A stretch of DNA of 15,907 nucleotides from Sphaerochaeta sp. UBA5849 (lineage in GTDB: Bacteria > Spirochaetota > Spirochaetia > Sphaerochaetales > Sphaerochaetaceae), in assembly GCA_002432715.1 (NCBI GenBank), contig DJGJ01000007.1, positions 1 to 15,907 of the forward strand, written 5' to 3'. Each line of letters opens with the position of its first letter. Positions within the stretch are counted from its first letter, which is position 1. A program made the position numbers and the translations under genes. Below are positions 14,703 to 15,907 of this stretch, one piece after another. The notes below the pieces were generated by a model that had not been told where the DNA came from, did not search any database, and saw nothing but the letters and a program-made list of their open reading frames with translations.

Positions 14703-14728
14703 GGTGGGATTGACTGTGCAATCCCACC
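14703..14728 (-). promoter_or_regulatory. Hairpin between dctP and dctQ
   Basis: GGTGGGATTG (14703-14712) and CAATCCCACC (14719-14728) are perfect inverse complements around six bases. On the minus strand the stem is followed by TTTTC, so it may terminate a fraction of transcripts. It also gives dctP mRNA a stable 3' end. It fills the 69-base gap between the binding-protein and permease genes. Confidence 0.75.
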
Positions 14729-14747
14729 AATACCTGACAAAAAACCT

Positions 14748-15764
14748 TTACTTCAATGCCTTGATCTTCTGATACAGAGCGGCCTGGCTCTTTGTATTCT
14801 CTTCGATTACAGCCTTACTGGCATTGGCCCACTCGCTCTTGTCGGCAACTTCAACAATATTGACACCTTCCGCCCTGAGAGCTGCAAGCACTTCATTCTC
14901 TGCGTTCTCGCTGATCTCGGCATTGTATGCCTGAGCAAGCTTGCCGGCTTCCATGATGGCGCTTCTCTGCTTCTCGGACAGCTTGTTCCAAGCGGTGTCG
15001 GTAATGACAACCTGGATGGCACCAAGGGTATGACCGTCAAGAATCATGTTTGGGGCGACTTCGTGGAAAGCATTGGCCTTGTAGTTTGCAATCGGCTGCT
15101 CGGCGCCGTCGACAACACCGGTCTGGAGGGCGGAATACAGCTCACCGAAGGAGACAACGGTCGGGGAAGCACCAAGGCCTCTGACCATGCCGTTCATAAC
15201 CGGGTCATTGGATACACGGAGCTTCATACCCTTGAGGTCGCTCATCTTGGCGACCTTCTTTACAGTAAAGAAATGTCTGAAGCCTTCCTCACCATAGAAG
15301 ATACCGCGAATCGGAAGACCGATGGTCTGGGGTTCGTTCAGGAACTCGGCAGCGAGGTCGGAGTTGGCGAAAGCCCAGAAATGAGCTCTGTTCTCGAAGG
15401 TGAACGGAATGGACAGAAGCTTGGACTTCTCAGCACCATAACTGGTCAGCGCGAATGCGGAGATTCTGGACATGTCGATCGACGTACCACCACCGAGGAT
15501 GGAATCGAGAACGTCGTTCTCGGAACCAAGAACACCGGAAGCCTGGATGTCGATGGTGACCGTACCACCGCTGAGCTTCTCGACCTGCTCTTTGAAATAC
15601 ACACCGGTCTTGCCGACGATGCTGTCAAGCGGGTTTACCTCGGCATAGACAAGCTTTACATTTTTTTCAACTGCGGGACCCGCAGCAGTTTCTTGCGAAC
15701 CAGCAGCAAATGCCATGGAAGAACAGAGCAAGAGTGCCAAAAGAACAAACATTACACGTTTCAT
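14748..15764 (-). CDS. dctP: TRAP transporter periplasmic binding protein (DctP)
   Basis: A 338-residue exported binding protein of the DctP family. The signal peptide is MKRVMFVLLALLLCSSMAFA, with cleavage before AGSQETAAG, a mature start common in Sphaerochaeta proteins. The conserved carboxylate-clamp arginine is probably R183 (GMKLRVSNDP), followed by LGASPTVVSFGELYSALQTG and VVDGAEQP, the family signature region (198-224). ATG 15764 is chosen because GAGGAGG lies five bases upstream; the open frame runs on to the window edge but has no signal-like N terminus. It captures an organic acid, or possibly a sugar acid, for DctQM. The ligand is unknown; the neighbouring GlcD-Etf operon makes a 2-hydroxy acid a reasonable guess. 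Confidence 0.95.
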   Translation of the reverse strand: MKRVMFVLLALLLCSSMAFAAGSQETAAGPAVEKNVKLVYAEVNPLDSIVGKTGVYFKEQVEKLSGGTVTIDIQASGVLGSENDVLDSILGGGTSIDMSRISAFALTSYGAEKSKLLSIPFTFENRAHFWAFANSDLAAEFLNEPQTIGLPIRGIFYGEEGFRHFFTVKKVAKMSDLKGMKLRVSNDPVMNGMVRGLGASPTVVSFGELYSALQTGVVDGAEQPIANYKANAFHEVAPNMILDGHTLGAIQVVITDTAWNKLSEKQRSAIMEAGKLAQAYNAEISENAENEVLAALRAEGVNIVEVADKSEWANASKAVIEENTKSQAALYQKIKALK

Positions 15765-15815
15765 AGGAGCCTCCTCAAAGAAATTCGACCTGATTACCAC
15801 AGGTACACGAAAAAA

Positions 15816-15843
15816 TCTATACGAGGAAAATCGTGCACGCAAG
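15816..15843 (-). promoter_or_regulatory. Possible promoter of the TRAP operon
   Basis: On the minus strand CTTGCG (15843-15838), a 16-base spacer and TATAGA (15821-15816) lie about 50 bases before the dctP start. The -10 is good but the -35 is poor. The rest of the upstream region (15844-15907) is AT-rich with A and T runs that could act as an UP element. The 8-bp palindrome CGTGCACG (15832-15839) overlaps the -35. Confidence 0.4.
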
Positions 15844-15907
15844 GTGCAGTGAAAGAAAGTGCAATCTATCCAAAAAATTGAAAAATTTAGAGGCAATTTC
15901 AAAATGG

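Noticed and set aside
14703..14728. dctP-dctQ hairpin as a full operon terminator
   Set aside because: The T run is only four bases, and dctQ follows closely with its own Shine-Dalgarno and no separate promoter. Partial termination or mRNA protection is more likely.
15030..15881. Long open frame (283 codons) on the plus strand opposite dctP
   Set aside because: It is fully antisense to a well-supported DctP gene, resembles no family I recognise, and has the skewed composition of a codon shadow. The same applies to the plus-strand frames opposite the ATPase (1345-2163) and the glycerol-1-phosphate dehydrogenase (7503-8078).
1..15907. tRNA, rRNA, CRISPR array, insertion sequence or prophage
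   Set aside because: No cloverleaf-like sequence, repeat-spacer pattern, transposase or phage protein is seen on either strand. No composition break indicates a recent insertion.

Overview
The window looks like chromosomal DNA from a spirochaete of the Sphaerochaeta type. This is judged from protein style: a TRAP binding protein whose mature end starts AGSQET, short AT-rich promoters, and a fermentative sugar and organic-acid gene set. No rRNA, tRNA, CRISPR array or insertion sequence was seen. Genes are tightly packed, no gene-free stretch exceeds 240 bases, and most lie on the minus strand.

Region 1 (1-6862) is a catabolic import unit. On the minus strand, in transcription order, lie a TIM-barrel sugar isomerase/epimerase (5942-5067), a periplasmic binding protein, a fused two-domain ABC permease, an ABC ATPase and a PfkB kinase, ending at a clear intrinsic terminator (23-51). 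The transporter has the Fbp/Afu/Phn architecture and might be annotated as an iron importer. Its neighbours handle sugars or polyols, so uptake of a phosphorylated sugar or cyclitol is more likely. A second TIM-barrel protein, resembling IolI (2-keto-myo-inositol isomerase), is divergent at 6059-6862. The two isomerase genes share a perfect 15-bp inverted repeat carrying an outward-facing TTGACA in each arm. A second promoter before the binding protein is overlaid by another inverted repeat and a LacI/cre-like site.

Region 2 (6843-9435) holds an iron-containing-alcohol-dehydrogenase-family protein closest to sn-glycerol-1-phosphate dehydrogenase (AraM type), a divergent cytoplasmic SGNH hydrolase and a TetR regulator. 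Both convergent gene pairs here overlap at their 3' ends, by 20 and 12 bases.

Region 3 (8827-12719) is the minus-strand operon etfB-etfA-glcD-tetR, with translational overlaps or very short gaps. The flavoprotein pair plus a GlcD-type dehydrogenase resembles the LctBCD lactate dehydrogenase/Etf complex of Acetobacterium. The EtfB and EtfA motifs look like the bifurcating group. A good promoter and a 12-bp palindrome precede it, and the palindrome is a candidate site for the TetR protein.

Region 4 (12762-15907) is a three-gene TRAP transporter operon, dctP-dctQ-dctM, ending in its own terminator just upstream of the etf promoter. It may import the acid oxidised by region 3, but this is inference from adjacency. 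Both transporter operons carry a strong hairpin directly after the binding-protein gene, as expected where that protein is made in excess over its permease.
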